A stretch of 64,000 nt of DNA from Pseudonocardiales bacterium (GTDB taxonomy: Bacteria > Actinomycetota > Actinomycetes > Mycobacteriales > Pseudonocardiaceae), in contig JAFAWY010000052.1 in NCBI GenBank assembly GCA_019241525.1, positions 1 to 64,000 of the forward strand, read 5' to 3'. Below, one piece after another: positions 51,643 to 61,362 of the stretch (positions are counted from its first letter, which is position 1; every line of letters starts with the position of its first letter). The notes under the pieces were generated by a model. The model saw nothing but the letters and a program-made list of their open reading frames with translations, made no database searches and was not told the origin of the DNA. Made by a program: the position numbers and the translations under genes.

Positions 51643-54084
51643 ATGGCTAGGCAGACGCCCGCACGGGCGACCGGTGGGTCCCGTAATTCGGGGAGGAAAC
51701 CGAGCCAACGGACGAAGCCCCGGACCACCACGCGACGCCCAGGGGGTCCTACTGCGCGAGCCAGGACTACCGGACTGGGACTGGCCGCGACCCGATCTGT
51801 GCTGGCCCGCGGCGTCGGGGGACTGGCCCGGACCCTGGGCCGAACCCGGCAGCTCGAGCCCGCGCACCGGCGGGACGGCCTCGCGCTCAGCCTGATCGCG
51901 ATTGCAGTGGTTACCGCAGCAGCAGTGTGGTGGACTGCTGGTGGACCGGTCGGCGCTGGACTCCAGCAGGCGCTGAGTGCCCTGTTCGGAGCCGCGTCGG
52001 CGGCGATACCGGTGTTGCTTGCTGGAGTCGGCGTAGTTGTGATGCGTACCGAGCCTGATCCGGCAGCGCGGCCACGCCGCATCATCGGCACGCTGCTGCT
52101 GACCTTGGGCACGCTCGGCCTGTGGCATCTCGCGGCCGGCGCACCCACCGATGGCGCGGGAAGGGCGCGAGCTGCCGGTGCGGTGGGATTCCTGGCGGCA
52201 GAGCCACTAGTCGACGGGTTCACCGCCTGGGTGGCGGCGCCGTTGCTGGCCCTGCTGGCCGGTTACGGGCTGCTGGTGTTGACCGGTACCCCGGTGAAAG
52301 CGGTACCCGAGCGGATCCGCCGGCTGCGGGCAGGGACACCGGCCCAGGACACCGATTCCGGCATGTCCCCGGACCATTCCGCAGCTGATGCCCCGGTCAC
52401 CGAGGTTGATCCCGCCAGTGCTCGGTTGCGCCGACCCGCGCGGCGCAGGCAGGCCGCCGACGCGGACGATCCTGACTCCGGGCAGCAAACCGGGCAGGAC
52501 GCTGCTGCTGAGTCCGTGTCAGCGTCGGCAGCAACGCCGAAGCCTCCGACGCCGGAGACCACCGCGGCCCCGTCGATGTCCGTACATCGGGTGGTCGAGG
52601 GTGACTACCAGCTGCCGCCGCTGGACCTCCTGGTCAAGGGGGATCCGCCGAAGGCCCGGAGTAGGGCCAATGATGCGATGATCGAGGCGATCACCGGTGT
52701 TCTCGATCAATTCTCGGTCGACGCCCAGGTCACCGGGTTCTCCCGAGGACCCACCGTCACCCGATATGAGGTGGAGGTCGGTCCAGGCGTCAAGGTCGAA
52801 AAGATCACTCAGCTGACCCGCAACATTGCCTACGCAGTAGCCACCGACAACGTGCGGTTGCTGGCCCCGATCCCGGGCAAGTCCGCAGTGGGTATCGAGG
52901 TGCCGAACAGCGACCGGGAGATGGTCCGGCTTGGTGACGTGCTGCGCTCGCCAACGTCGAACCGGGACCACCATCCGATGGTGATCGGGCTGGGCAAGGA
53001 TATTGAGGGCAATTTCCTCACCGCCAACCTGACCAAGATGCCGCACCTGCTGGTGGCCGGCTCCACCGGTTCGGGCAAGTCCAGCTTCGTCAACTCGATG
53101 CTGGTCTCGTTGCTCGCCCGGGCCACCCCCGACGAGGTCAGGATGATCCTCATCGACCCCAAGATGGTGGAGCTCACCCCGTACGAAGGCATCCCGCATC
53201 TGATCACGCCCATCATCACCCAGCCCAAGAAGGCGGCCGCGGCGCTGGCTTGGCTGGTCGAGGAGATGGAGCAGCGCTACCAGGACATGCAAGCTGCGCG
53301 GGTCCGCCACGTCGACGACTTCAACAGCAAGGTGCGCAGCGGTGAGATCACCGCACCGCCGGGCTCCCAGCGAGAATACCGTCCCTACCCGTACATCATG
53401 GCCATCGTCGACGAGCTGGCGGATCTGATGATGACGGCGCCGCGCGACGTCGAGGACGCAGTTGTCCGCATCACGCAGAAGGCCCGCGCCGCCGGCATCC
53501 ATCTCGTGCTGGCCACCCAGCGGCCCAGCGTCGATGTGGTCACCGGGCTGATCAAAACCAACGTGCCGTCCCGGCTTGCGTTTGCCACGTCATCACTGAC
53601 GGATAGCCGGGTGATTTTGGACCAGCCGGGAGCAGAGAAGCTCATCGGCATGGGCGATGGCCTGTACTTGCCGATGGGTGCCGCCAAGCCCGTCCGCATC
53701 CAGGGTGCATACGTGGCGGACGCCGAGATCGCCAAGATCGTTTCTTTCACCAAGGAGCAAGCCAGCCCGGAGTACACCGACGGCGTCACCGCGGCGAAGC
53801 CCGGTGAGCACAAGGAGATCGACCCGGACATCGGCGATGATCTCGATGTGCTGCTACAGGCCGCCGAACTCGTGGTGACCTCGCAGTTCGGCTCGACCTC
53901 AATGCTGCAGCGCAAACTGCGAGTCGGCTTCGCCAAAGCGGGCCGTCTGATGGACCTGCTGGAAACTCGCGGTGTGGTGGGTCCCTCCGAAGGCTCCAAG
54001 GCCCGCGATGTCCTGGTCAAACCCGAAGACCTCGACGGCGTGCTGTACTCCATCCGCGGTGGTCCGAGTGACGGCGGGGACTGA
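51643..54084 (+). CDS. ftsK: FtsK/SpoIIIE DNA translocase
   Basis: 813 residues. A basic N terminus is followed by membrane segments (LSLIAIAVVTAAAVWWTAG, AASAAIPVLLAGVGVVVM, TLLLTLGTLGLWHLAAG, APLLALLAGYGLLVL). A Pro/Asp-rich linker leads to the motor: GPTVTRYEVEVGPGVKVEKI, Walker A LVAGSTGSGKSSFVN near residue 470, Walker B YIMAIVDELADLMM, then a gamma winged helix (LQRKLRVGFAKAGRLMDLLETRGVVGPSEGSKARDVL in segments). It moves DNA through the division septum. ATG 51643 has GGAAG just upstream. Confidence 0.95.
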   Translation: MARQTPARATGGSRNSGRKPSQRTKPRTTTRRPGGPTARARTTGLGLAATRSVLARGVGGLARTLGRTRQLEPAHRRDGLALSLIAIAVVTAAAVWWTAGGPVGAGLQQALSALFGAASAAIPVLLAGVGVVVMRTEPDPAARPRRIIGTLLLTLGTLGLWHLAAGAPTDGAGRARAAGAVGFLAAEPLVDGFTAWVAAPLLALLAGYGLLVLTGTPVKAVPERIRRLRAGTPAQDTDSGMSPDHSAADAPVTEVDPASARLRRPARRRQAADADDPDSGQQTGQDAAAESVSASAATPKPPTPETTAAPSMSVHRVVEGDYQLPPLDLLVKGDPPKARSRANDAMIEAITGVLDQFSVDAQVTGFSRGPTVTRYEVEVGPGVKVEKITQLTRNIAYAVATDNVRLLAPIPGKSAVGIEVPNSDREMVRLGDVLRSPTSNRDHHPMVIGLGKDIEGNFLTANLTKMPHLLVAGSTGSGKSSFVNSMLVSLLARATPDEVRMILIDPKMVELTPYEGIPHLITPIITQPKKAAAALAWLVEEMEQRYQDMQAARVRHVDDFNSKVRSGEITAPPGSQREYRPYPYIMAIVDELADLMMTAPRDVEDAVVRITQKARAAGIHLVLATQRPSVDVVTGLIKTNVPSRLAFATSSLTDSRVILDQPGAEKLIGMGDGLYLPMGAAKPVRIQGAYVADAEIAKIVSFTKEQASPEYTDGVTAAKPGEHKEIDPDIGDDLDVLLQAAELVVTSQFGSTSMLQRKLRVGFAKAGRLMDLLETRGVVGPSEGSKARDVLVKPEDLDGVLYSIRGGPSDGGD

Positions 54085-54092
54085 CGGAATGC

Positions 54093-54599
54093 TCACAGTT
54101 CCAGGAGCATGCGGGTGTTACCCAGGGTATTGGGCTTGACGTAGGGCAGATCCAGGAACTCGGCAACACCCTCGTCGTGCGAGCGGCGCATCTCGTCGTA
54201 CACCTCTGCGGTCACCGGGGTTCCTTCGATCGTCCGGAACCCATACCGGGAAAAGAAGCGTTCCTCGAAGGTCAGCACGAACAAGCGGCGCAACCCTAAC
54301 GACCGGCCGTGCTCGATCAACCGCTCAACCAGCGCATGCCCCACTCCGCGGCTGACGGCGTCGGGATGCACGGCCACGGTGCGGATCTCGGCAAGGTCCT
54401 CCCAGAGCACGTGCAGCGCGCCGCAGCCCACCACTACGCCATCCTGCTCGGCCACCCAGAACTCCTGGACATCCTCGTAGAGCGTGACAAGCGGCTTGGC
54501 CAGCAGCACCGCACCGGCGTAGCAGTCCACCAGGCATTTGATCTTGCGGACGTCTCCCACCCGGGCCCGGCGCACAATGACCTTGACGGCAGTTCGCAT
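54093..54599 (-). CDS. argA: Amino-acid N-acetyltransferase (N-acetylglutamate synthase, short form)
   Basis: 168 residues. The GNAT core is [72 protein letters not shown] (in segments; acetyl-CoA loop SRGVGH), and [16 protein letters not shown]. It matches the mycobacterial Rv2747 enzyme, which acetylates L-glutamine or glutamate to begin arginine synthesis. The gene position between ftsK and pgsA supports this. It is convergent with ftsK. Confidence 0.87.
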   Translation of the reverse strand: MRTAVKVIVRRARVGDVRKIKCLVDCYAGAVLLAKPLVTLYEDVQEFWVAEQDGVVVGCGALHVLWEDLAEIRTVAVHPDAVSRGVGHALVERLIEHGRSLGLRRLFVLTFEERFFSRYGFRTIEGTPVTAEVYDEMRRSHDEGVAEFLDLPYVKPNTLGNTRMLLEL

Positions 54600-54663
54600 T
54601 CGGACAAGCCTACGAGAACTGATCTACCGGCCGGTGCCCACCACGGCCCGATACCCTTACTCG

Positions 54664-56106
54664 GTGTCCACCCCAGCGAAGTCTCCCCGCGCTGCGCTGC
54701 TGACCTTAGGGTGCGCCCGCAACGAGGTCGACTCCGAGGAACTGGCCGGCCGGCTGACCGACGACGGTTGGCGGCTGGTGGATGCCGAAGACGGATCCGC
54801 CGACGTGGTCGTGGTCAACACCTGTGGTTTCGTCGCGGCCGCCAAGAAGGACTCCATCGACACTCTGCTCGCCGCCGCCGACACGGGCGCCAAGGTGGTT
54901 GCCGTGGGTTGCTTAGCCGAGCGCTACGGCGCTGAACTGGCAGCCAACTTGCCCGAAGCGGATGCGGTCCTCGGTTTCGACGCCTATCCCGAGCTGGGTA
55001 AGCGGTTGCGCGATGTGCTGGCCGGCCGAGCAGTGCCGCCGCACCGCCCGGTGGATCGCCGCACGCTGCTCCCGATCACCCCGGCGTCTCGACCGGCCGC
55101 CCTTGCTGCCGGGCCGGTGCTGCCCGGACACGGCTGGGGCCCCCGAGTCCCGCGCCGGCGGCTGGATGATGCACCGGTCGCTCCGCTCAAGATCGCTTCT
55201 GGTTGCGACCGGCGCTGCGCATTTTGCGCCATCCCCAGCTTCCGCGGTGCATTTATCTCGCGTCCGGTTGACGAAGTGCTGGCCGAGGCGGTGTGGCTGG
55301 CCGGGACGGGAGTACGGGAATTGGTACTGGTCAGCGAGAATTCCACGTCCTACGGCAAGGACCTAGGCCGACCCGGCGCTCTGGAGGAGCTGCTGCGTGC
55401 GCTGGCCGCAATTCCCCGCATCTTGCGTATCCGGGTTTCGTACCTGCAGCCAGCCGAGACCCGGCCCGCGCTGGTGACGACGATCGCCGCCACGCCCGGT
55501 GTGGCGGCCTATTTCGATCTGTCTTTCCAGCATGCCAGCGAGCCGGTGCTCCGCCGGATGCGCCGGTTCGGCTCGCGCGAAGCCTTCCTGGCCCTGCTCG
55601 ACCAGATCCGCGGGTATGCACCGCTGGCCGGCGTGCGCAGCAACGTGATCGTCGGGTTCCCCGGGGAAACCGAGGACGACCTGGCGGAGCTGGAGCGGTT
55701 CCTGACCGAGGCGCGGTTGGATGCGGTCGGTGTGTTCGGCTACTCCGACGAGGACGGCACCGAGGCAGCTGGCCTGCCCGGCCAGCACAGCGAGGACGTC
55801 ATCGCCGAGCGTGTCGCCTGGATCAGCGGGGTAGTCGAGCAGCTCACCGCCCAGCGCGCTGAGGAGCGAGTCGGGGACACCGTCGATGTTCTCGTTGACG
55901 GCAGCAGTGACGGGAACACAGGCGAGATGCTCGGACGAGCTGAGCACCAGGGGCCAGAGGTCGACGGTGAGTGTATGTTCACCGATCCCGCAGCGGCCTC
56001 GTTCACCCTCGGTGACCTGGTGCGCTGCCGGGTGATCGCCGCTGAGGGCGTGGACCTAGTCGTCGAACCGATGGAGCTGATCGCCCCAGCCGGCGGCGAG
56101 CGGTGA
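54664..56106 (+). CDS. rimO: Ribosomal protein S12 methylthiotransferase RimO
   Basis: 480 residues. The N-terminal UPF0004 domain has [38 protein letters not shown] and [11 protein letters not shown] with three cluster Cys. The radical-SAM motif is [20 protein letters not shown]. The TRAM domain ends the protein ([30 protein letters not shown] in segments). It adds a methylthio group to Asp of S12. GTG 54664 is chosen because the domain begins at once. The stop overlaps pgsA by GTGA. Confidence 0.94.
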   Translation: MSTPAKSPRAALLTLGCARNEVDSEELAGRLTDDGWRLVDAEDGSADVVVVNTCGFVAAAKKDSIDTLLAAADTGAKVVAVGCLAERYGAELAANLPEADAVLGFDAYPELGKRLRDVLAGRAVPPHRPVDRRTLLPITPASRPAALAAGPVLPGHGWGPRVPRRRLDDAPVAPLKIASGCDRRCAFCAIPSFRGAFISRPVDEVLAEAVWLAGTGVRELVLVSENSTSYGKDLGRPGALEELLRALAAIPRILRIRVSYLQPAETRPALVTTIAATPGVAAYFDLSFQHASEPVLRRMRRFGSREAFLALLDQIRGYAPLAGVRSNVIVGFPGETEDDLAELERFLTEARLDAVGVFGYSDEDGTEAAGLPGQHSEDVIAERVAWISGVVEQLTAQRAEERVGDTVDVLVDGSSDGNTGEMLGRAEHQGPEVDGECMFTDPAAASFTLGDLVRCRVIAAEGVDLVVEPMELIAPAGGER

Positions 56107-56696
56107 GCCCGCCGCGACACCCGGCCAGGGTCCCGCTGTGGAATCTGGCCAACCTGCTGACCATGTCACGGCTGGTACTGGTACCGGTCTTCGTGATTGC
56201 CCTGTTCATCAGGGGCGGCGCCGACCCTGCGTGGCGGATAACTGCCGCAGTGATCCTGGGGGTCGCTCTGCTCACCGACCGCTTCGATGGTGACCTGGCG
56301 CGGCGGCGTGGCCAGGTCACCAGGTTCGGCACGATCGCCGACCCGATCGCGGACAAAGCGCTTATCGGTTCAGCGTTAGTGGGGTTGAGCCTGCTAGGGG
56401 AGTTGGCATGGTGGGTCACCGTGCTGATCACGGTCCGGGAGCTGGCCGTCACTGCGCTGCGCTTGTGGGTTTTGCGTTATGGAGTGATCCCGGCCAGCCG
56501 CGGCGGGAAGATCAAGACGTTCACCCAAGCGGTGGCGATTGGGCTCTACGTCCTGCCGCTTCCGTCACCTTCCCATCCTGTGCGCTGGACCGTCATGGGG
56601 ATTGCCGTGGCATTGACAGTCGTCACCGGTGTCGATTACGTGGTGCGGGCGTTACGGTTACGCGCTTCCGGCCGCCGAGCCATCGCGTTGCCTTAG
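56103..56696 (+). CDS. pgsA: CDP-alcohol phosphatidyltransferase (PgsA-like)
   Basis: 197 residues. The family motif is [24 protein letters not shown], given here in the short form DG..AR...G...D...D, near residues 60-85. About four hydrophobic segments ([61 protein letters not shown]) place it in the membrane. It makes phosphatidylglycerol phosphate, or a related lipid (PgsA3 in mycobacteria). It is coupled to rimO and lies upstream of clgR. Confidence 0.9.
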   Translation: MSPPRHPARVPLWNLANLLTMSRLVLVPVFVIALFIRGGADPAWRITAAVILGVALLTDRFDGDLARRRGQVTRFGTIADPIADKALIGSALVGLSLLGELAWWVTVLITVRELAVTALRLWVLRYGVIPASRGGKIKTFTQAVAIGLYVLPLPSPSHPVRWTVMGIAVALTVVTGVDYVVRALRLRASGRRAIALP

Positions 56697-56711
56697 CCCC
56701 GTCAGCGGGTA

Positions 56712-56742
56712 GGCGAACTGCTAATGTCGTTCGCCCACGGCG
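56712..56742 (+). promoter_or_regulatory. Candidate ClgR operator upstream of clgR
   Basis: GTTCGCCCACGGCG (56729-56742) fits the GTTCGC-N5-GCG pattern that I recall for ClgR sites in actinobacteria. The same GTTCGCC also forms a 7-bp inverted repeat with GGCGAAC at 56712-56718. The site lies about 90 bases before clgR. Autoregulation is inferred. Confidence 0.5.
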
Positions 56743-56827
56743 GACGCCGGGCTGGCGCAGTGGTGAGTACGGTAGAGAACGAGCAAGCTGGTTCGGAGTA
56801 GGGCCGGCCGACACCTGGAGGGAACGC

Positions 56828-57109
56828 ATGATGTTGCTGCGGGAGGCCATCGGCGACCGGTTGCGCCGGACGCGGACCTCGCAGCACCGCACGCTGCGCG
56901 AGGTTTCCAGGGTGGCTCGGGTGAGCCTGGGGTATCTCTCCGAGGTTGAACGAGGTCGCAAGGAGCCGTCCAGCGAACTGCTCGCCTCGATCTGTGATGC
57001 GCTTGATCTGCCGCTCGATGAGTTGTTGCGACGGGTAGCCGACGATCTCGGCCCCGTGTACCTGCCTGAGGTGCCCGACACTCTTGCGGCTGAGCTGGTG
57101 GCGGCCTGA
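56828..57109 (+). CDS. clgR: ClgR-type XRE transcriptional regulator
   Basis: 93 residues. The helix-turn-helix is [60 protein letters not shown] (in segments), very close to ClgR, which activates clp protease and psp genes. The end [11 protein letters not shown] resembles the Ala-rich ClpP-degradable C terminus of ClgR. GGAGGG precedes ATG 56828 at about six bases. The pspA gene follows, as in mycobacteria. Confidence 0.9.
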   Translation: MMLLREAIGDRLRRTRTSQHRTLREVSRVARVSLGYLSEVERGRKEPSSELLASICDALDLPLDELLRRVADDLGPVYLPEVPDTLAAELVAA

Positions 57110-57139
57110 GCTGGTCAGGCCTGGCTCTGGATCAGTGAC

Positions 57140-57162
57140 AATCCCCGGTTCTGCCGGGGGTT
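57140..57162. terminator. Hairpin between clgR and pspA
   Basis: AATCCCCGG (57140-57148) and CCGGGGGTT (57154-57162) pair with one G-U around loop TTCTG. It may end the clgR transcript or tune read-through into pspA. The 187-base gap otherwise shows nothing clear. Confidence 0.5.
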
Positions 57163-57296
57163 GGTGGAAGCGCCGCCACGCAGCTGACACCATGGAGCCA
57201 GCACGGCGCTTGGTCTGATGTGGCTTGGTCGGGTGGGGCCCTGGCTGGGCGTGAGGCGCTGGGCCCGATTGGTCACGAAGAAAGGCAGCGCAAGAG

Positions 57297-58121
57297 ATGG
57301 CCAACCCCTTTACGAAGGCTTGGAAGTACCTGATGGCGGCGTTCTCATCCAAGATCGACGAGTACGCCGATCCCAAGGTGCAGATCCAGCAGGCCATCGA
57401 GGAGGCGCAACGCCAGCACCAGGCACTGTCCCAGCAAGCTGCCGCCGTGATCGGCAACCAGCGGCAGCTGGAGGTCAAGCTCAGCCGGCAACTTGGCGAG
57501 ATCGAGAAGTTGCAATCGTCAGCCCGACAAGCATTGGTGCTTGCCGATGAGGCTCGGCACCAAGGCGATCAGGCCAAAGCACAGCAATACGAGCAGGCCG
57601 CGGAGTCGTTTGCCACCCAGCTGGTGACCGCCGAGCAGTCCGTGGAGGATCTCAAGACCCTGCACGACCAATCCCTGCAGGCGGCAGCGCAGGCCAAGCA
57701 GGCAGTCGAGCGCAACGCGATGGTGCTGCAGCAGAAGCTTGCTGAACGCACCAAGCTGCTGTCCCAGCTTGAGCAGGCGAAGATGCAGGAGCAGGTTTCC
57801 GCCTCGTTGCAGTCGATGTCGGAGCTGGCCGCACCGGGTAGCACACCGTCTCTTGACGAGGTCCGGGACAAGATCGAACGCCGCTACGCCAATGCCCTCG
57901 GTGCCGCTGAGCTGGCGCAGAACTCGGTGCAGGGCCGCATGCTGGAAGTGCAGCAATCAACGCTGGATATGGCCGGCCGGTCCCGGTTGGAGCAGATTCG
58001 CGCGTCTATCCGGGGGGCGCCGATCGCGGGTGAAGTCACTGCCGGCGAGGCCGCAACCCAGCCTGCCGCGCCGCCTCAGGCCATTCCCCCGCGCACCCAG
58101 GCTCAGCCCGGTCAGGGTTGA
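57297..58121 (+). CDS. pspA: Phage-shock protein A / 35-kDa antigen homologue
   Basis: 274 residues. The PspA/IM30 pattern starts with [45 protein letters not shown] (in segments). A long coiled coil rich in Gln, Ala and Glu follows to about residue 190, then a flexible Pro/Ala-rich tail. It protects the membrane under envelope stress. GAAAGG (57279-57284) lies upstream of ATG 57297. It ends exactly where the convergent sigma-factor gene ends. Confidence 0.93.
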   Translation: MANPFTKAWKYLMAAFSSKIDEYADPKVQIQQAIEEAQRQHQALSQQAAAVIGNQRQLEVKLSRQLGEIEKLQSSARQALVLADEARHQGDQAKAQQYEQAAESFATQLVTAEQSVEDLKTLHDQSLQAAAQAKQAVERNAMVLQQKLAERTKLLSQLEQAKMQEQVSASLQSMSELAAPGSTPSLDEVRDKIERRYANALGAAELAQNSVQGRMLEVQQSTLDMAGRSRLEQIRASIRGAPIAGEVTAGEAATQPAAPPQAIPPRTQAQPGQG

Positions 58122-59027
58122 TCAGCCGCCGCTGCGGCGGCCGATCGGTGACAGTGGCCCGAGGTGGCGAAGCTTGTCCGGGTTCACAATTGAGCGGATG
58201 GTCTGCACTGCGCCGTCGGTGATGTCGAGGCTGAGAACGTTGATCAGGCCACCAGCGGCGTCAAAGCATTGAGCACCCGGCTGGCCATTGACCTCGACCG
58301 CCCGCAACTGCACTCCCAACCGGCGGGCGTGACGAAACAACCCGAGCATGAGCTTCGCCACATCTCGCCGACCATGCACTGGACGTGGCACGCCGGTGCC
58401 CTTCGTGCCGCCGTCACCGTAAAACGCGGCGCTGTCGGCGAGCAATGCGACGAGCCCGTCCACGTCGCCGTCGGAGCAGGCAGCGAAAAATTGCTCGGCG
58501 AGTTTGGCCTGTTCCGCGTGGGAGGCTTGGAAGCGTGGCTTGCCGCTTTCGATCCTGTGCCGGGCCCGTTTGGCGAGCTGCCGGCAGTTTGTTTGGCTTT
58601 TGCCGACGATGCGAGCGATGTAATCGTAGTCATAGTCGAATACGTCGCGCATCAGGAAAACGGCGCGCTCGACAGGTGAAAGCTTCTCGAGCAGGACGAG
58701 AAAAGCCATGGTCAACGACTCCGCGGTCTCCGCAATGTCGATGACGTCCGTGCATTCCTTGACCAAAGGCTCCGGCAACCAGGGACCAAAGTAGGTTTCG
58801 CGTTGGGCGCGAGCCGCCCGCAGCGCATCGATCGCCAGACGCGTTGTGACGGTGGCAAGGTAGGCTTTGGGGTTATCGATTTCATCGGGCTTGCTGCGGC
58901 TCAGCCGCACGAAAGCTTCCTGCACCACATCCTCGGCCTCGCTGACGCTACCGAGCATCCGGTAGGCGATGGCGAAACTGTAGGGCCGCAAGTCGCGGTA
59001 AAGACTCTCAAGATTGGGTGGGTTCAC
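58122..59027 (-). CDS. ECF41-type sigma factor with SnoaL-like C-terminal domain
   Basis: 301 residues. The sigma-2 region (AIAYRMLGSVSEAEDVVQEAFVRLSR) and sigma-4 region (LEKLSPVERAVFLMRDVFDYDYDYIARIVGKSQTNCRQLAKRARHRI in segments) are joined by a linker with WLPEP. The C-terminal NTF2/SnoaL-like domain has DGDVDGLVALLADSAAFYGDGGTKG and ends with NPDKL. WLPEP and NPDKL are hallmarks of the ECF41 group, whose extension tunes activity in place of an anti-sigma factor. GTG 59027 is the start. It is probably linked to the DoxX gene upstream. Confidence 0.9.
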   Translation of the reverse strand: MNPPNLESLYRDLRPYSFAIAYRMLGSVSEAEDVVQEAFVRLSRSKPDEIDNPKAYLATVTTRLAIDALRAARAQRETYFGPWLPEPLVKECTDVIDIAETAESLTMAFLVLLEKLSPVERAVFLMRDVFDYDYDYIARIVGKSQTNCRQLAKRARHRIESGKPRFQASHAEQAKLAEQFFAACSDGDVDGLVALLADSAAFYGDGGTKGTGVPRPVHGRRDVAKLMLGLFRHARRLGVQLRAVEVNGQPGAQCFDAAGGLINVLSLDITDGAVQTIRSIVNPDKLRHLGPLSPIGRRSGG

Positions 59028-59075
59028 CGGCTTGCCTTACCCGTCGTGGTTTACCAACAAGTCGTCAATGCCGCC

Positions 59076-59456
59076 TTATAGGCCAGTAAACCGAGCCGCA
59101 GCGACAAAGACGCACACCGCCAGGATGAGCAAGTTCACCGCAGCGGTGCGCGGCTCACGAAGGTGTAGGTGAGAGGCTGCCGCGCCGCCCATCACCGCAG
59201 CCAATCCCACTGCGGCAAGAGGTGTCAACACCGGCAGGACACCACTGGGCGCCGGCATGATCAAAGGTATAACCAAGCAAACGGCCGCGAGTAGCTCGGC
59301 AGCAGCGGTCACCCGGATCACCGGCATGGGAAACGGCGCTATCCCGGTTTGGCCAGTTGCCAGCAATCGGTCGCGCGACATGCTGATCTTCGCCGTGCCG
59401 GATATCAGAAAGAGAACCGCCAAGAAAATCTGGCAAATCCACACCACGGTATTCAC
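59076..59456 (-). CDS. DoxX-family membrane protein
   Basis: 126 residues with four hydrophobic segments (WICQIFLAVLFLISGTAKI, VTAAAELLAAVCLVIPLIM, LTPLAAVGLAAVMGGAA, AVNLLILAVCVFVAAARF). FLISGTAKIS and FPMPVIRVTAAAELL fit the DoxX family. GTG 59456 is chosen because it places the first membrane helix near the N terminus. It lies 48 bases before the ECF41 gene. ECF41 sigma factors often control an adjacent small oxidoreductase-like or DoxX gene, so it is a likely target. Confidence 0.8.
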   Translation of the reverse strand: MNTVVWICQIFLAVLFLISGTAKISMSRDRLLATGQTGIAPFPMPVIRVTAAAELLAAVCLVIPLIMPAPSGVLPVLTPLAAVGLAAVMGGAAASHLHLREPRTAAVNLLILAVCVFVAAARFTGL

Positions 59457-59665
59457 TCCGGGTCGCCCCTCGAGATTGGCTCGTGCGGTTGGTGCCATAC
59501 AGGAGACGGGCAAGCCGGTGCCGTTGTGACAACCCGCCATCGCAGTACGCCGATGGGCAGCACATCAAGCCACGACACACCGGTCAGCAGACGGCGACAC
59601 ACCTGGCACGGGGTGACGGCATGGCATGCACAGGGGCACGACACGCCGGGTGGGGTGGGCGGCGG

Positions 59666-60481
59666 TTAGGTTTGGGGCTGGTCGGTGAGAGTGCCGCGGC
59701 GCGGCTGGCTGGTGCGCAGCATGCGCGCCAGCAGTACATCGAGGGCCACTGACACTTCCCGCGCCCCAGGAGTGGCCCAGCGCTGGATCGGTGCTCCGGC
59801 GCCTTGGGCCTGCTGTACCGCCGAGCGGTCCGGTAGCACGGTAGACAGGACCAACGGGCCGAAGATCTCGCGCAGTTCGTTGATGCGGTACTGGTGTTCG
59901 CTGGAACGCACCCGGACGCGATTGACTACCACGCCGAGCGGTTGCAGCTCCCGGTTGTGCTTGCGTTCAGCTTGCACGGCTTCGAAGGCGCGCTGCACGC
60001 CGGCAACGGCATAAATAGTGGGCTCGGTGACCAGCAGCGCACGGTCCGCGGCCACGAGCGCCGAACGGGTGAGCTGGCCGAGGGAGGGTGGGCAGTCCAG
60101 CAGGACCAGCCGGTATGGCGGATCGTCGGTGATGGCGTCCAGGTGCGACAGCGCACGGCCGAGGCGGCGCAAGCCACTACGGTCGGGGTCCGGCCGGTTT
60201 TGCGTCTCCGTCTGCTCTCCGCCGACCAATACGTCCAGGCCCGGGCCCCACACGCTGGGTGCGATCGCGTCCTTGACGACCGAGCGCCGAGGATCGGCCA
60301 GCACATCGGCCAAGGTGAATTTCGTCGCACCGGGATCCAGGGTGGCGGTGCAGTTGCCCTGCGGGTCGAGGTCCACCACCAATGTCCGGATGTTCCGCGT
60401 CAGGGCAGCTCCGGCTAACCCCAGCACGAGGGAGGTCTTGCCCACCCCGCCTTTGAGGCTCAGCACGGCGACGGTTCGCAC
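59666..60481 (-). CDS. ParA/MinD-family ATPase (orphan)
   Basis: 271 residues. The deviant Walker A is VAVLSLKGGVGKTSLVLGLAGAAL; other landmarks are LVVDLDPQGNCTATLDPG and LVLLDCPPSLGQLTRSALVAADRALLVTEPT (in segments). ParA proteins position DNA or protein complexes with a ParB-type partner. No parB-like gene is adjacent, so it is an orphan here. The start is GTG 60481. It is divergent from the methyltransferase gene. The downstream gap 59457-59665 holds nothing recognisable. Confidence 0.88.
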   Translation of the reverse strand: MRTVAVLSLKGGVGKTSLVLGLAGAALTRNIRTLVVDLDPQGNCTATLDPGATKFTLADVLADPRRSVVKDAIAPSVWGPGLDVLVGGEQTETQNRPDPDRSGLRRLGRALSHLDAITDDPPYRLVLLDCPPSLGQLTRSALVAADRALLVTEPTIYAVAGVQRAFEAVQAERKHNRELQPLGVVVNRVRVRSSEHQYRINELREIFGPLVLSTVLPDRSAVQQAQGAGAPIQRWATPGAREVSVALDVLLARMLRTSQPRRGTLTDQPQT

Positions 60482-60575
60482 CAGTGCAGCTTATGGTGCC
60501 CGGTTCTCGCCGCTCCTTGCCCTGCCCTCCCTGCCGCTGCGCCCTCCCCGTTCTGGGCCCTTTACAGTGCTGCGC

Positions 60576-61304
60576 ATGCGAGCCTGCGCCGTGCACCGAG
60601 CGCTCGAGGCTGAGGTCGCCGCAGCTCGGCTGCGCCTGGGGGCTGCTCCCCGGGTGCTGGACGTGGGTGGTGGCAGCGGTGTCTGGGCCGTGCCACTGGC
60701 CCGCTCGGGCTGTCTGGTCACGGTGGTGGAACCGAGCCCCAATGCGCTGGCCACCTTGCATCGCCGGACCACCGATGCCGGGGTGCAGGAATCGGTGCGG
60801 CCGGTACAGGGTGATGCCGATTCGCTGTCCGATGTGGTGGCGCCGGCGAGTGCCGATCTGGTGCTCGGACATGGCGTGCTTGAGGTGGTCGAAGACCCCG
60901 CCACAGCTGTCCAGGCGCTGGCCAATGCCGCTGCACCCGGCGGTGCAGTGTCAGTGCTGGTGGCCAACCGGTACGCCGCCGTGCTGGTCCGCGCGCTGGC
61001 CGGGCGGTTGGCCGAGGCGCACCGATTGCTCAACGATCCGGATGGTCGGCTTGAGGCCTCGGATCCAGTGTTGCGCCGCTTCGACATCGATGGTCTTGTC
61101 ACGCTGCTTGCGGCCAGCCGGCTGGCGGTGGAGCTGGTGCAGGGCGATGGGGTGGTTACTGACCTGGTGCCCGGCAGCGTGCTGGAGGCTCATCGGGGAG
61201 CTGCCGAAGCGTTGGCCGAGCTGGAACTGACTGCCGCCGGCCGCCCCCCGCTTCGCGACATCGCCACCCGGCTGCATGCGCTGGCTCGGCGCCCTGCCGT
61301 ATGA
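60576..61304 (+). CDS. SAM-dependent methyltransferase
   Basis: 242 residues. Class I motifs are RVLDVGGGSGVWAVPLARSG near residue 27, VTVVEPSPNALATL, and ADLVLGHGVLEVVEDPATAVQALANAAAPGGAVSVLVANR (in segments). It resembles CmoA/UbiE-like actinobacterial enzymes found beside dinB. The substrate is unknown. ATG 60576 or GTG 60567 could be the start. The end lies 12 bases before the LexA box of dinB. Confidence 0.85.
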   Translation: MRACAVHRALEAEVAAARLRLGAAPRVLDVGGGSGVWAVPLARSGCLVTVVEPSPNALATLHRRTTDAGVQESVRPVQGDADSLSDVVAPASADLVLGHGVLEVVEDPATAVQALANAAAPGGAVSVLVANRYAAVLVRALAGRLAEAHRLLNDPDGRLEASDPVLRRFDIDGLVTLLAASRLAVELVQGDGVVTDLVPGSVLEAHRGAAEALAELELTAAGRPPLRDIATRLHALARRPAV

Positions 61305-61315
61305 TGACACAGTAA

Positions 61316-61331
61316 TCGAACATGAGTTCGA
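61316..61331 (+). promoter_or_regulatory. LexA (SOS) box for dinB
   Basis: TCGAACATGAGTTCGA is a perfect palindrome of the Gram-positive/actinobacterial SOS box type TCGAAC-N4-GTTCGA. It lies 31 bases upstream of the dinB start at GTG 61363. LexA control of this polymerase is therefore likely. Confidence 0.85.
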
Positions 61332-61362
61332 TAACCTCAGGGTAGGCCGATGGCGAGGATAC

